This document shows, in pieces, positions 1 to 11,200 of a stretch of 64,000 bases of DNA. Position 1 is the first letter of the stretch. Each line of letters starts with the position of its first letter. The stretch is from the NCBI GenBank assembly GCA_008360955.1, contig LUCM01000071.1:264169-328168 (forward strand), read 5' to 3'. The stretch comes from Fasciolopsis buskii (Eukaryota; Platyhelminthes; Trematoda; Plagiorchiida; Fasciolidae). The notes under the pieces are model-generated. The model did no database searches and was not told where the DNA came from. It saw nothing but the letters and a program-made list of their open reading frames with translations. The translations under genes were made by a program, and so were the position numbers.

Positions 1-600
1 GTATTATCGCTAGGATTGGATGGAGTGACCGGGTGAGTAATGTGGAGGTCAGGAATCTAGTATTAGGTGCCAATTGTGAGAATATCTTACCTTAGCGCAT
101 GAAGTTCAGTAGACTACGTTGGTTGGGTCGCGTGTTGCGTGTAGCAAACGCTCGTCTACCATACTGCGTCGCATCTTGCGCTCATCCCACGGAGTGAAGG
201 AAGGGAAGCCATGTGGAGGTCAGCAAATGACGTGGCAACGTGGAATGAGAAAATGTACAGCGAAATTAGGTAAAGTAGGTATCTCGCATCTTCTCGGTTG
301 GGGTCCGAAAGACCCATCAACTAGCTGGGTGGAGACACTGAAGGACATGACAGTGTATTGTGAACAGTGGCGATCGTGCTGTCATTTTCTATCGAATCAG
401 AATGATTGAAAGAGTGCGTTTGTACAGTTAGATTGTGTTCCATGTGTTGGCTAAAGCAGCATTCTAGTCTTTTCCCGCGTGTGTAGGTTCACTCCGTGTT
501 CTCCTTGGATATTCACTGTTTTTACAGAAACGTAACTGTGAGGAATAAGCAGCTGTCGGTGAGGCTTGTCTTGCTGTTTAACGCTGAACGATGATGATGG
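1..600 (+). mobile_element. RTE-type retrotransposon 3' end, left inverted arm
   Basis: This is the 3' end of an RTE-clade non-LTR element: the C-terminal part of the polyprotein followed by a 3' UTR ending in GATGAT-type repeats. A first frame reads RLRWLGRVLRVANARLP, and a second (119-409) contains MTWQRGMRKC, GWGPKDPSTSW and QWRSCCHF, the usual end of RTE polyproteins. The two are separated by a frameshift, and a TAG at 93-95 interrupts the first. The segment is identical, base for base as far as I can check by eye, to the reverse complement of about 2450-3022. The two copies differ only in the last 25 bases or so. It may continue upstream of the window. Confidence 0.85.
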
Positions 601-1146
601 TAGGCGAGGATGGACGTTCGATGATATGAGATTCTGAAATAGTTAGCAGATGGTGAATGCCTCATGATCGTCTCTTTTTCTTTTATGTTTTTGTCACATT
701 GTTTTCGTTTTTTTCAACACGGTTGCGATGGCACAAGATCTGACTGCGCGACAGCGGTTGATCGTTCTGGTCGTCATATTTCAATACATCACTCAACAAT
801 AACAAGAACACCGGAATAGCAATACATCGGTTAGCCACGCGTGACGTGTCGGGATTTGATGCCAATAGAATCCGCTAAGCCCAGAAGTTCGCTGTAATTT
901 CTCCTAGAATAGCCTCTTTGTGATGCCACCTCCCCCGGGGCGATTGGAGAGTGAACATAAACCAAAATGCCGGGTAAAAATCTTCATGCAGCTCGTTTGC
1001 AAGAGCAAACTATACAAGTTTCTGGCCACTGGTATTTGTGCTTTTTGATTATAATCTGACCATAGGGTTTAGGGGCTCTGAAGTGTTGCTTTTCGTGTGC
1101 GTACATGGCTCCAAATTAACAATACTTACATTCTTTCGCTTTGCAG

Positions 1147-1239
1147 CGTCTCCGAACAATGCGACGGCGTCTGGATGATCCTGAGATGCTTTCAACCGAA
1201 GTCCTTCTGAACATGTTACTCTCCTATCGAGACTCCGAG
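1147..1239 (+). CDS. MAP3K5: ASK-family MAP3K, exon A (31 codons)
   Basis: The exon follows a pyrimidine-rich tract and a TTGCAG acceptor. It reads RLRTMRRRLDDPEML then LLNMLLSYRDSE, and ends before GTTCGT. Vertebrate ASK1 has the equivalent arginine-rich stretch followed by INLLLSYRDIQ, so this is the start of the TPR-like helical region. Both ends are phase 0. The end was chosen because the next exon begins DYDAMV, which restores the family sequence SYRD-x-x-DYD exactly. The donor GTTCGT is a poor match to consensus. Reading on through it gives 12 more codons and then a stop, so it must be spliced or the transcript truncated. The exon lies between two near-identical inverted RTE copies. Confidence 0.88.
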
Positions 1240-2420
1240 GTTCGTTGGGATCATCTGGTTGACCAGTTGTTTGTTTTTCATTGAATCTCAACATGCCCTT
1301 CTCACAATGTGGTCGAAGTGCCCACTCACTGTTTTGACCGCGCGTCCGCTGATGTACGTTTGAATCTTATGGCATTTCAGGAGGGACGCGGCGGCTAATC
1401 TCGGGCTGCTAAATGAAAAAATGATCGACGATGACAATATTTACATTGAGAGAAATTCACGTCCAGTCGTCAAGATGTTGGTCGAGATACATTCCTTCTT
1501 CTAACACTTATCTGCAACTATCAATAGTATTTTCTTATTTGTTGCTAATTATGCAATACATCGGTCAGTGCATGGCAGTGAGTTCATTTTGATGGACTTC
1601 TACATCGCACATTCATGGGAATATTTGCGAAGCAGTTAACTATTCCAAAAGTCAAGTCAAAATTTTGTTACCCAGTCACTTTATCGGGATAGGATAATCT
1701 GTCTCAGGGGGTTGTGCACCATTATCTCTTTCTGTTATGTTTGAATGGCTTCAAATTCAATATTCGATTTCACGGGCTTAAACATCACTTTCTGTTTTTC
1801 TGATGTAAGTAACATTCGCATATTTGTCCACTCGTTTATCTATTAATTAACTTAAAAAATCATTGAAAGGGTGACAGTTAGAAAGCAGTCTCGTTTTTAG
1901 TGAGTCCTCGTCTTTTGCTCCACCGACTTTGATTGCTGAGCGGGGGGGGGGGGTTGTATACGGTCCTGATGTTTAAAAATCCAGTGTGCCTTATTAGAAA
2001 CCAACTACAAATTGCATCGCCTTGAAAAATGCAAATAAATGGTAACACTGTTAATGGTTAGCAATGAGGTCCTATTAAACGTCCCCATAAATTGTTTCCC
2101 GTAGTCTGTTTTGCTCACAATTATGTATTTCTATCGCGGCAACTCTGTGTATATTACAACGCACTTGTTTTCACGCTTTATTGTGAGATCCCCTTCCCCT
2201 GGATCAGTGTTGACTTTCACATGGTAGCCGGCCTTCTTCTGTGATTGCCATAAACTTCTTCGCTTGGGAAATCATTGCGTAATTTTGGTAAACCAGAATG
2301 ACCTCTATTGTGAATTTCCCATGTAGGTTTCTCTGTGTTCGTAATGCACATGATTTCGGCTTCGCTTAGCTGGTATGCGAAAGACCATAATGTCAGTGTT
2401 TAGTGATTTCGAAATCATAA

Positions 2421-3022
2421 ACCTATCATCATTGTTCAACGTTAAACAGCAAGACAAGCCTCACCGACAGCTGCTTATTCCTCACAGTTACGTTTCTGTA
2501 AAAACAGTGAATATCCAAGGAGAACACGGAGTGAACCTACACACGCGGGAAAAGACTAGAATGCTGCTTTAGCCAACACATGGAACACAATCTAACTGTA
2601 CAAACGCACTCTTTCAATCATTCTGATTCGATAGAAAATGACAGCACGATCGCCACTGTTCACAATACACTGTCATGTCCTTCAGTGTCTCCACCCAGCT
2701 AGTTGATGGGTCTTTCGGACCCCAACCGAGAAGATGCGAGATACCTACTTTACCTAATTTCGCTGTACATTTTCTCATTCCACGTTGCCACGTCATTTGC
2801 TGACCTCCACATGGCTTCCCTTCCTTCACTCCGTGGGATGAGCGCAAGATGCGACGCAGTATGGTAGACGAGCGTTTGCTACACGCAACACGCGACCCAA
2901 CCAACGTAGTCTACTGAACTTCATGCGCTAAGGTAAGATATTCTCACAATTGGCACCTAATACTAGATTCCTGACCTCCACATTACTCACCCGGTCACTC
3001 CATCCAATCCTAGCGATAATAC
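2421..3022 (-). repeat. Right arm of the 600-bp inverted repeat around exon A
   Basis: The reverse complement of this segment matches 1-600. I checked the outer part, the open frame 2614-2904 (identical 96 residues) and the 3' UTR, and found no difference until the last 25 bases or so, which carry about three substitutions. The loop between the arms is 1.8 kb and contains exon A. The arms share the same TAG and the same frameshift. Confidence 0.93.
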
Positions 3023-3136
3023 TTAGAAATCGGTGCTCGATAACCTCCAACCGACGAACATCTCCACACGCATACTCCATGTCTCGCGACCGTACTACAG
3101 GACTGAGCGCACTGAGGTACAGTACACACGACCTTT

Positions 3137-3372
3137 CTACTTCATTGGAATATCAGGACGACGCCACAAGTGCTTCAGTCCACCGTAAGCCACTGGAGCC
3201 TTCGATATGCACGTGATTACATCTGCACAGCTACCATCGTTCGACACGCAACTTCCAGGATTAGTGAATCGGCCCGCAATCATTAGTTTCTCTCCACCCA
3301 GTATGAAATTCGGCATTACTGTCGTCCAGTCCCGTAACAGCACTTTACACTTCCAATGTGCAAAGCACATGC
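3137..3372 (-). pseudogene. RTE polyprotein segment after the reverse transcriptase core
   Basis: On the minus strand this starts MCFAHWKCKVLLRDW and continues through LGGEKLMIAGRFT, GSCVSNDGS and LKHLWRRPDIPMK. These are the boxes that follow the YADD region in RTE elements, so the 5' boundary is the internal deletion junction. After the stop, CTSVRSVLWYGRETWSM and VRRLEVIEHRFLSIIA can still be read towards 3000, where the segment shared with the left arm begins. Confidence 0.82.
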
Positions 3373-3514
3373 CGAATCAAACTAATGCCACGAAGATTGC
3401 TGCACTCGATCCGCGTACCCTTCTTGAAGATGGGTATAATCAGTGACTCACCCCACGATAGCGGGATACGCTCCTCGTTCCAAATATCATGAAGCAAGGA
3501 GTTAAGTGATTTCA

Positions 3515-4081
3515 TCAGCACTTCTCCACCCAATTTGAAAAGAACTGGGGAAGTTCGTCGGGACCGGCAGCTTTTCCCCTCTTCAGAAGCCGAATATTCG
3601 ACTCCACTTCCACTTCCACTTCCGTTGGGAGATCAAGTGACACCTCCCAAGGATTCACAGCTCCAGACGACGGACTAGATACGATAGCGTATGGCCAGTT
3701 AAACTGATCCTTGAAATGTTCTGCCCAACGGTCCAGTCTTTCCTGTCTACCATGGATGAGCCCTCCATTCTTATCGCACACGACTTCACTAATCGAAGTT
3801 CGCCGCCCACCGCTGTCGCGTATAAGCTTAAACAGCCTTTGACTGTTACCTGCAGCGGATGCCATTTCCATCTCTTTGGCTACCTTAACCCACCAGCTTT
3901 CGCGGTCATTCCTAAGGCTTATGGTCAACTGACGCTGCAACTGCCGACGCATCTTATTCATTTCCTTACAGTAAGGCAGCTCGCGTTTTTGCTCCATTAG
4001 ACTTAGCGACGCTTGAGAGATCCAGTGTCTTTGATGAACGCTAGACCTAGCACCACAGACGAAACCTGCTGACAAATGCAT
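3515..4081 (-). pseudogene. RTE linker between endonuclease and reverse transcriptase
   Basis: This 188-codon open stretch carries the RTE linker: ESWWVKVAKEMEMASAAGN, RLFKLIRD, a glycine-arginine turn, RLDRWAEHFKDQFNW, and then RLLKRGKAAGPDELP, the segment just before the reverse transcriptase fingers. A short simple repeat inside it encodes alternating Glu and Val. The frame shifts at its 3' end, and reverse transcriptase motifs continue in another frame to about 3376 (SLIIPIFKKGTR). Confidence 0.85.
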
Positions 4082-4324
4082 AGCCTGCTTAATTTGATCC
4101 TACTGCTCGTCTACATTGATGCTGGTCGAAGTTCTTAGTCTCTCGGATAGTTTCTGTTCGTAGCTGTTGCGAACAGCCGAATCAGACAAACGTTCGACAG
4201 CCAATCGGATTTGTGGCCTGCGTCGATGGCCATTCAGTTGCAGCAAAAATCGCATTAAAACTAACGCATGGTCCGATTCGACTTACGTGGTCTAGGGCGA
4301 TTTACATTTCTGGACAGAACCATG

Positions 4325-5395
4325 CTAGCGGTAGCTTACTGCGATATGGTCGATCTGATTCAGACATCCTGTCGAGCTAGAGCGCCATGTCGCAGTGCGA
4401 CGCGAACTGTGTCGGAAATTCGTACTCAAGAGGAATGAGCTATTGTCCTCACAGAGTTGGAGAAGTCTTTCTCCGTTATCTGTTCGCTGACCAGGCAAGG
4501 CGCAGCATTCACCTGAACAGGCTTCCGATGCATTAAGTTTTCCAGCTTGTGCATTAAAACCACTTGGTACCACTACAATGTCAGAGCGTTTGCTCTTTCG
4601 AAGAAGAGTGACGAGGTTATCGTAAAATTCGTCTTTCTCCATATCAGTACTGCAGTCTGTGGGAGCGTATGCCGAGATAACAAGAAAACTACGCTTAACA
4701 CTACTATCCTTCCGGACGCCGACTGATCCCTGCAGTCTCATGGCACACAAGCGACTGTTGACTGGGATCCAATCTAAAAGGGCTGCTTCAGCCTTCTCAC
4801 TCAAGACTATTCCTACACCACGTTGACCCACAGCTTGAGCTGCTTCGTCTCCTGAAGTGCGAAGAAAATATCTTGACGAGACGTTCGGCGCAGTTAGCTG
4901 AATTACTCTACTCGAATCCTGAATTCGTGTTTCACTCACGCAGCAGACAGCAATCGAAAGTGAGTCCACTGTCAGAGCCAAACACGCCTGTTGGCCAGCC
5001 TGCATTAAAGTGCGCACATTGAAGGACCCGAGATTCAGAGGCTGACGAGGCTTGAGAAAATGTGAGCTAACAGACTGAAAACCACCTACTACACTACTTG
5101 ACAATAAACCGTTGCGAGTATCAGGCGTGTCATCAATGGAGATACTATGGGTAGGCAGAAGGGGCAAACAGATTGGGTTGGAGACAGAAGGGACAGGTTG
5201 AATAAAAGAGAGGGAACTCTGAGCAGTAGCATACTTATCACTACCTACCCCACCTTCGCTCGATGCAATGGGCAGCGCGGTCCTGATTATCCTGCGCGAC
5301 GACCGATGCAGCATGGAATTATTTGTAGGCGTGTAACTCATGGGGAATAATGGATGGGTACTGCTAGGGAGTCCAGCCGCTAAGCAGAAGAACAA
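4325..5395 (-). pseudogene. RTE AP-type endonuclease region (356 codons open)
   Basis: The N-terminal 110 residues or so are Ser/Pro-rich with no recognised domain. The endonuclease follows, with FNVRTLM, SETRIQD, SAYAPTDCS, TDNGERLLQLC and QIDHIAVSYR in family order. These are the metal-binding and catalytic boxes of APE-like nucleases that nick target DNA for target-primed reverse transcription. The usual acidic residue before N-A-Q-x-G is replaced (GFNAQAG), so activity is doubtful. The frame closes at a TAG just after SYR; two more stops follow before the expected SDHALV box, which is still readable downstream. It is a retroelement remnant and not a host protein. Confidence 0.88.
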
Positions 5396-6594
5396 TTAGG
5401 GTTCTCAACCAAAGCCTTTGGTTCTGACAAGAACCTGACCGCAAAGCAGCGGGGAATAGCTGAGTGGAAGCCCATCTACTTGGATCAATTGTTCTTCCAC
5501 TCGTTTTTCCGACTGAGCTGCTAACTCAAATCAAACCCCAAATTGGATTATCAGGAGACTACTTCGTCAGGCCTCTACCGATTTTCCTTCTAGGTGTGAT
5601 TGGATCGTCGTTTTAAGATGAGCTATTGTTAGCGTATGAATTATAGGAATTCAAATTGCATTCCGCCGTTGCTGCTATTGAACCCCTGAATAATGTGCTT
5701 TACTCCCACTCATTACTCTCATTAGTATTTGAACCGATTCCATTGATAAACTCCGTTTTGTGATATATTCATTTCCACCAATATAGAACAAATCAATGGA
5801 CTCCTCAGTATTTGGTTTTTTGATTGTACTTGAACTTCTATATCCAGGCCGAATACGGTTCTGTACTATTCCTCTTTTCAGGGCTATGGTTGCTGGTCTC
5901 AGTTCGATAAGCCTTTTTGGCGTAGAAGCCTTATCCACATCATGTAATGATGATACTCATCCGAATACAATCTCCATAGCGGGGATTATCCGCAACAGCG
6001 ACTGCCCAGTTCTTTGATTTAGTTAATACTGGGAAGCGTTGCTGCACTCAAATAACGTGTAGACCACAGACCTTTGTCGGGCGGCAGTAGTCAGACGACA
6101 AACGGCTATATTCTCTTGTATTGTCACAGTTGCCTATTGGGGAAGTTCGAGTCTGCCTCATTCACAGCTCTCCTTTTCACCGGCAAGGTGTGGCTCTGCT
6201 CTGCTACTTAAATAGTTTTCATATTATGGGCAGTTGCATTGTTTGTACTTGTTTGTTTAATGGCAGAGGTGGTTAGGTTGGAACCTTGGTTTAATGACTA
6301 CATAATATTTCAGTCTATAATGCTTTCCAGCCTCTTAGTCGCAATGTGTGATTGTGATGCAACGCAACTTATATTTGGTAAACCTCTTTCGTGATCTTAG
6401 GGTCTTGAGAGATCACCATCAGGTTCTTCTGGGAGCTCATCGTTTTTTGTTTATTGAAGGTGTAGCCACTGGATGTGTTATATTGCGTCTTCGAAAGTAA
6501 AGCACATCCGTTTTGAATATAAAAGGAGATAGTTATTGACATTGGTAGACAGTCAAGGTCAGCATCTTGTACCGATACACCATTCCAAATCTTT

Positions 6595-6960
6595 CTATCC
6601 TCTCGATTTTGATTTCTCTATGCTGTGAAGTTTGTTTGCCGGCAGAAGGTTGTGTAGACTTTCAAAACTTAGACCTGGAGCTACATCTATCGTCAAAATT
6701 TTCCAGCACTCTCGGACGATTCCTACGGATCTGCCCATATTCCACTCGGTCTTCTTCTCCGATACATGTTCTCCACTCAGAATTCTGCCGTTGCGCGGAA
6801 GCTGAATGCCTGTGCGCTCGGGCTCGCATACTGTACGATGGAGCCGAAGCCAGGCAGTAGCCTGCAACATCTGTTGCAGACCGTCTGTTGTAGATGAGAT
6901 GAGCTCGTCAGTCATCATTTTTACGGTTCGATTATCCAACGACGAACAATCTCTACGCAT
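6595..6960 (-). other. Unidentified open frame, 121 codons
   Basis: The minus-strand frame reads MRRDCSSLDNRTVKMMTDEL, then TDGLQQMLQATAWLRLHRTV and SFESLHNLLPANKLHSIEK. It is Leu- and charge-rich and longer than most chance frames here. No domain is recognised. It could be a fragment of an unlisted element or chance. No splice or promoter evidence links it to a gene. Confidence 0.25.
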
Positions 6961-7629
6961 CGCTTCTCACATTCGTTACCACATCGGCGGTGAACTGGGT
7001 TGATTGTCACAGTCAACATAGTCACATATCTACCTCCACAAATTGAAGCCATATTCATCCCTTACTTTCAGTTCGAAGTGAGCGCCGCGGTGAGTTTTTT
7101 GCCCCAGTCCCGCCCCACCCCAGTCCTCTTACTTAACCGTGTGCGCTGATCAGAAAAGCAAACAAACAAGCAAAGAGGTAGCAATCTGTTACACTGGGTG
7201 TTTTCTTTCGCAAGCATCATTTATTTCTTTGGTTCATCTATCCATCCGTCCATCTCCGTAATGGTTTTGCTGGTGCGGTTGTCCATCTTATCGATGTCCT
7301 GTTGTTCACTAGTTTGATCGGTTGGTATAGCGCAAATGTAAATGTAAAGGCGATAGTTTGGTCGTAGAAACCGGTCATGATATTACGTCACATCGCATCA
7401 GCCCAAATCTGCATACGCTGAGATTCCCCTTGTTCTTGCGAAGTTCGCAACCAAAGTTTTGTTATCTGGATTATTTGTCTTCACCCAGTAAACAGGGCAA
7501 AAAAATCTGCAATTCGGTAGAAACGAGTTTACGGGTGAGTCACGAATAATTGAACGGTCGCAGGTCATGCAGAAAAGTCCTGATACTCAAGTGACTGGTC
7601 TACTAAAAGCTTTGAAGTCGCCAAGGCAG

Positions 7630-7830
7630 ATATGCTTTGAAACCAATAATAAAAAATAACTATCGCAACAGATAGCAGGGCGATATCTGTATTGGTCATA
7701 GCTCAGGTTGCTATGTTCCATGATGTTCTGATTGCTGAGCTTGCCAAGTGCATACACTCACTGGCGATGAGACTTGCGATCAAAATATCAAGCCCGTTTA
7801 TCAGAACCTCATAGACGAGCGATGATGATG
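7630..7830 (+). repeat. Possible Penelope-like 3' UTR fragment
   Basis: The segment ACTGGCGATGAGACTTGCG near 7758, followed by ATCAGAACCTCAT near 7801, resembles the segment after the nuclease frame of the Penelope-like copy at 25595-25652 (ACTGGTGATGAAACTTTTGCG and ATCAGAACCTCATG). No coding part remains. The match is short, so this is tentative. Confidence 0.4.
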
Positions 7831-8094
7831 ATTAGTACTGACTAATCTCAGGAGCCGTTGTACATAGAAGCGAAGATGATATCGAATGTTTTCCGCGACG
7901 TGGCCGGACTGCAGATAGACAGCGCGTTTCCTCCTTAAGAGTTATGGCAAGTGATGATCATTTGGGTTGGTGTTTGTCACTGCAATAGGTCGGAACTTTG
8001 AATTGTATTTCTGCCAATCGCTGCTGGTACATAATAATTGGCTTTCATCCGACTCGTTTGCACACCTTTCTTATTGGAATCTTAGATGGTCTCA

Positions 8095-8205
8095 TATATA
8101 CAAATTTCAAGATCATGGTTGCCGTTTCCTCAACCGTCCCTGTGTGGTGGGCGCGAGTAGTTCTAAGGTGCTCCCTTTTCAATGCACCCATGCATTCAAC
8201 ATTCA
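8095..8205 (+). repeat. Dispersed SINE-like repeat body, copy 1
   Basis: The sequence CAAGATCATGGTTGCCG, a GTGGTGG motif, and CCCTTTTCAATGCACCCATG resemble copies near 15490, 17995 and 27540. The long open frame across it (7967-8479) is probably a by-product. No tRNA-like head was recognised at this copy. Confidence 0.5.
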
Positions 8206-11200
8206 CATCATTTGGGCAGCCAAAGAAAGCGTTTGTGTAACAAACGCGTGTCCAGCGCAAGACCAAAACGAACCTGGAAATTTTCAGCTAATCCTCTGTG
8301 TAAATGATCGAAATTGTCACCAGAAATTAACTTATTCCGCTGCCCAGCGTGTGCGTTGCCCGCTTGTCTTCTCGCCCCAGTATAATTGGTTAGGCGTCAA
8401 AACAAACCAAGGCCCATTTATACAGCATTTACATCAAACGAAATTAAAACTACAAAACAACCTGTTACAAATAAGATAGCTTTTTGTTCTTCTGAGTATT
8501 ACTATCACTGAACCAGCGAATAACTGACATGCTTGTTGTTGTGTCCGTTTGCGTATCTAATCTGACAAGCTCTTCAACTTGTTTTCGTTTTTTTTTCATC
8601 TCCGAACATTTGGACGGCGTAATAAGTGTTACCCCATTGACTGGTAAATGTGTGCTGAGAATATTCATGCAAAAGTCTCATCGAACTCGTGAGACTTCCA
8701 GCCGATCTGTTGCATTTCACGACAATGGCTACATAAGATGCTCAGTTTCTGCAATCCCCTGGGAGTAAACTAAAGGATTTTCTCAGGACTCGTCTTTCTT
8801 TGATGATTCCATCCTGGAAGAAGTAATACTTTTGAAAGTCTTTCTATTGTGATTGAACAAATGGACGCCTCGTTGCTACTGATATCGCTGTTCATCTTTG
8901 GGTGTAAGACCTCAGAACACCCTAAAACGCAATCCATAAGTATTTTTTCCGTGTCCAAAATTTGTTCCTTATCACGCAGCCATAAGATATGCTTTGTCTG
9001 AAAAATGGACTAAATGCGGAGAACTACCCTGAGCCAGATATCAGAACGTTCGTTTGCAAATGATCTTATCTTAAGTTAGGCTGATTTCACGCCATCATAA
9101 CTGAAGAATGCATCAAGCGGCTAATGGTGTGTTCCGTGCAGTTCTGTAAACTCACCCCGGGGGTAGTAGCGAAAAATTAACCTTGGTCATGATGTATCAA
9201 ACTTCAATTTGTTGTTGAAACCCAATACGACGATTTAATCTTTAATCAAAATCGTCAGCAACGCACTTCCTCTCTGGCAGAGCTGGGAATCGGGTCTGCG
9301 CCACATTACCGTTAATCGGACGCCTCGGCAACTGGGCCATTTTGGCTGGAGTTCAATGGTTTATTAGATTTTTGAGACCACGAACTATAAGACGCACCCA
9401 CTACAAACTTCTTCATCACCGCGGATCTATGCTCAAGTGATCGACTCGTATGTGATGGCTAATTTCTTTATGGGGAGTTGAATAACAGTCTTTACAATCA
9501 ATCTGCAAAGATTGATAGATTCCGGTATTGGAAGTCACCCAATTTTGGTGCTATCTTGTTTCCGGGGTGGTTCAAATTTATTTCGCCTTAGCAGATGAAT
9601 GCTAATCGTTGGGAATTCAGATTAATTCGCTAACAATCAGTCGATCATTGTCTTCGTTTGATCACTACACGGTGAAGCAGACCAGTAATTTCTGTTGGTA
9701 TGTCAGGCTTACATTGTCGCACTGCAATCCGTTTGTCAAATCACAGTAAACGAGAATCGATGATATCAAATATTGCCGAGAACTCAGTTGGTCGTTCGAA
9801 CAGATGGATTTTTTCAATGCACAGCGTGTGATAATTGAGGCTGCTGTACTGTGACGTTCTTAATATTCAGATTCTCCCTCCTGTCTACTTGAATTAATCA
9901 TCCATTTACAGTGAAACGTGTTTAATGTTACCTGCGTCTGTCTCTTATGGTAGAATAAGCTGGCTTCGTGGATGCTGTTACTTATTGCTGTTCACGGACG
10001 GCGGTCAGAAACGGGTTTCAATGCAGGAGGATTCAGTTCTTTATTCAGAGGTGGTTCTGTAAACATAATGAAGCTCCAGTCACTTGGGGTTCAACTTGAC
10101 AATACGTTTTCAGCTGACCTTTGAGAGGTCAGCGCCAGCCTGGGTATGGAATTGGTGACAGCTGTTACTTTCAGATCTCAGTGTTTTGGACGTCACAGGA
10201 TATGTCCAAACTTCTACAGACCTCGTCATTGGAGGAATATCGACAACTTTTCAGTGTCAAAGCAGTGTTTGCTTATCAAGTCGTGTTCATTCTTTGTCCG
10301 GTGAAATTATCAGCCAATTCATTGTAGATGGGTGATCGAGCACCACCTACACAATAGTAGTTTTTGCAAACTGTTGTATTGAACAGACAAGTATCCGTAA
10401 ATGCAGAACGCCTTGATTACTCGGTTGGGACAATTTGATAATCTCAGCTTTGAAATAACTTGATATCTGGGCGCTGGTGGTGATTGCTGTGTGTATATGC
10501 ACATGCCGCAGTTTCTTCTGATAAACATATGCATATAGCAATTGGTTAGATCACAACGTTACTTCGGAATTAAACATGACAAGTGTGCATTGTTTACTAC
10601 TTTTCATCGTCCGTGGTCGTCCTCATCCCGAGTCTGGATCCCTGGTGTACGAAGGCTTTAAAATGTCCTGTCTCAAGCATGCGTATGTCTGTAGCTTAGA
10701 TCCGCCTTCTAAAGAACCGTGTAGAATCCATGAAACTGGTCATTAGCTTCCTCTCCGCAATGTCTGGCATCGAATATATCACCGGCGTGTTGTCTGTACG
10801 GTTCTGCGTCTGATGTGATTGTTCGAATATATATGGTGCGATATTGGTGGGACTTGTTCTTTCTTCATCTTCAAGTAAACAAAACATCTGTTTGCCCCGT
10901 TAATCGGACGTTGCTCGTAACGCTGGTCACGTTTCGTATTGAGCTGCTCTTGTCAATAATCCTTGGCACTGCGTGTTCCAATCTCGTTTCAAATCTGAAA
11001 CGAGCAACGCTTCAACAGGAAGATAACTGAAATAGGATGTCATCGACTCAGCATCATGGTCCGAAAAACTAAGGCGTCAGAAGCATCTTCCACTTGGTTT
11101 TTGGCACTACTATAGCAATCAGAGCTATTCGGAACGCGGTGCCCGAAAAGCAGATGATCTCTAGCTACTCAGCCTATCGGCTCCACCTAACGGTGAGAAC

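Larger units (their letters stand above)
2421..5400 (-). mobile_element. RTE-type retrotransposon, internally deleted copy
   Basis: Read on the minus strand from about 5400 to 2421, the copy gives an N-terminal region, AP-type endonuclease, linker, start of reverse transcriptase, polyprotein C-terminus and 3' UTR. The reverse transcriptase core is missing: the frame passes from CSNLRGISLI directly to the post-catalytic MCFAHWKCKVLLRDW near 3375. About 200 residues, including the YADD box, are absent compared with copies that keep them. Stops lie between the endonuclease and the linker. The copy is therefore dead and could move only with help from other copies. It lies in intron A-B, antisense to the ASK gene. 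Confidence 0.88.

Noticed and set aside
119..409. 96-codon open frame as a host gene (also its copy at 2614-2904)
   Set aside because: It carries the GWGPKD and QWRSCC boxes that end RTE polyproteins, is duplicated in inverted form and lacks the rest of the protein.
7967..8479. 170-codon open frame as a gene
   Set aside because: It runs over a dispersed repeat body and has no recognised domain, start context or splice signals.
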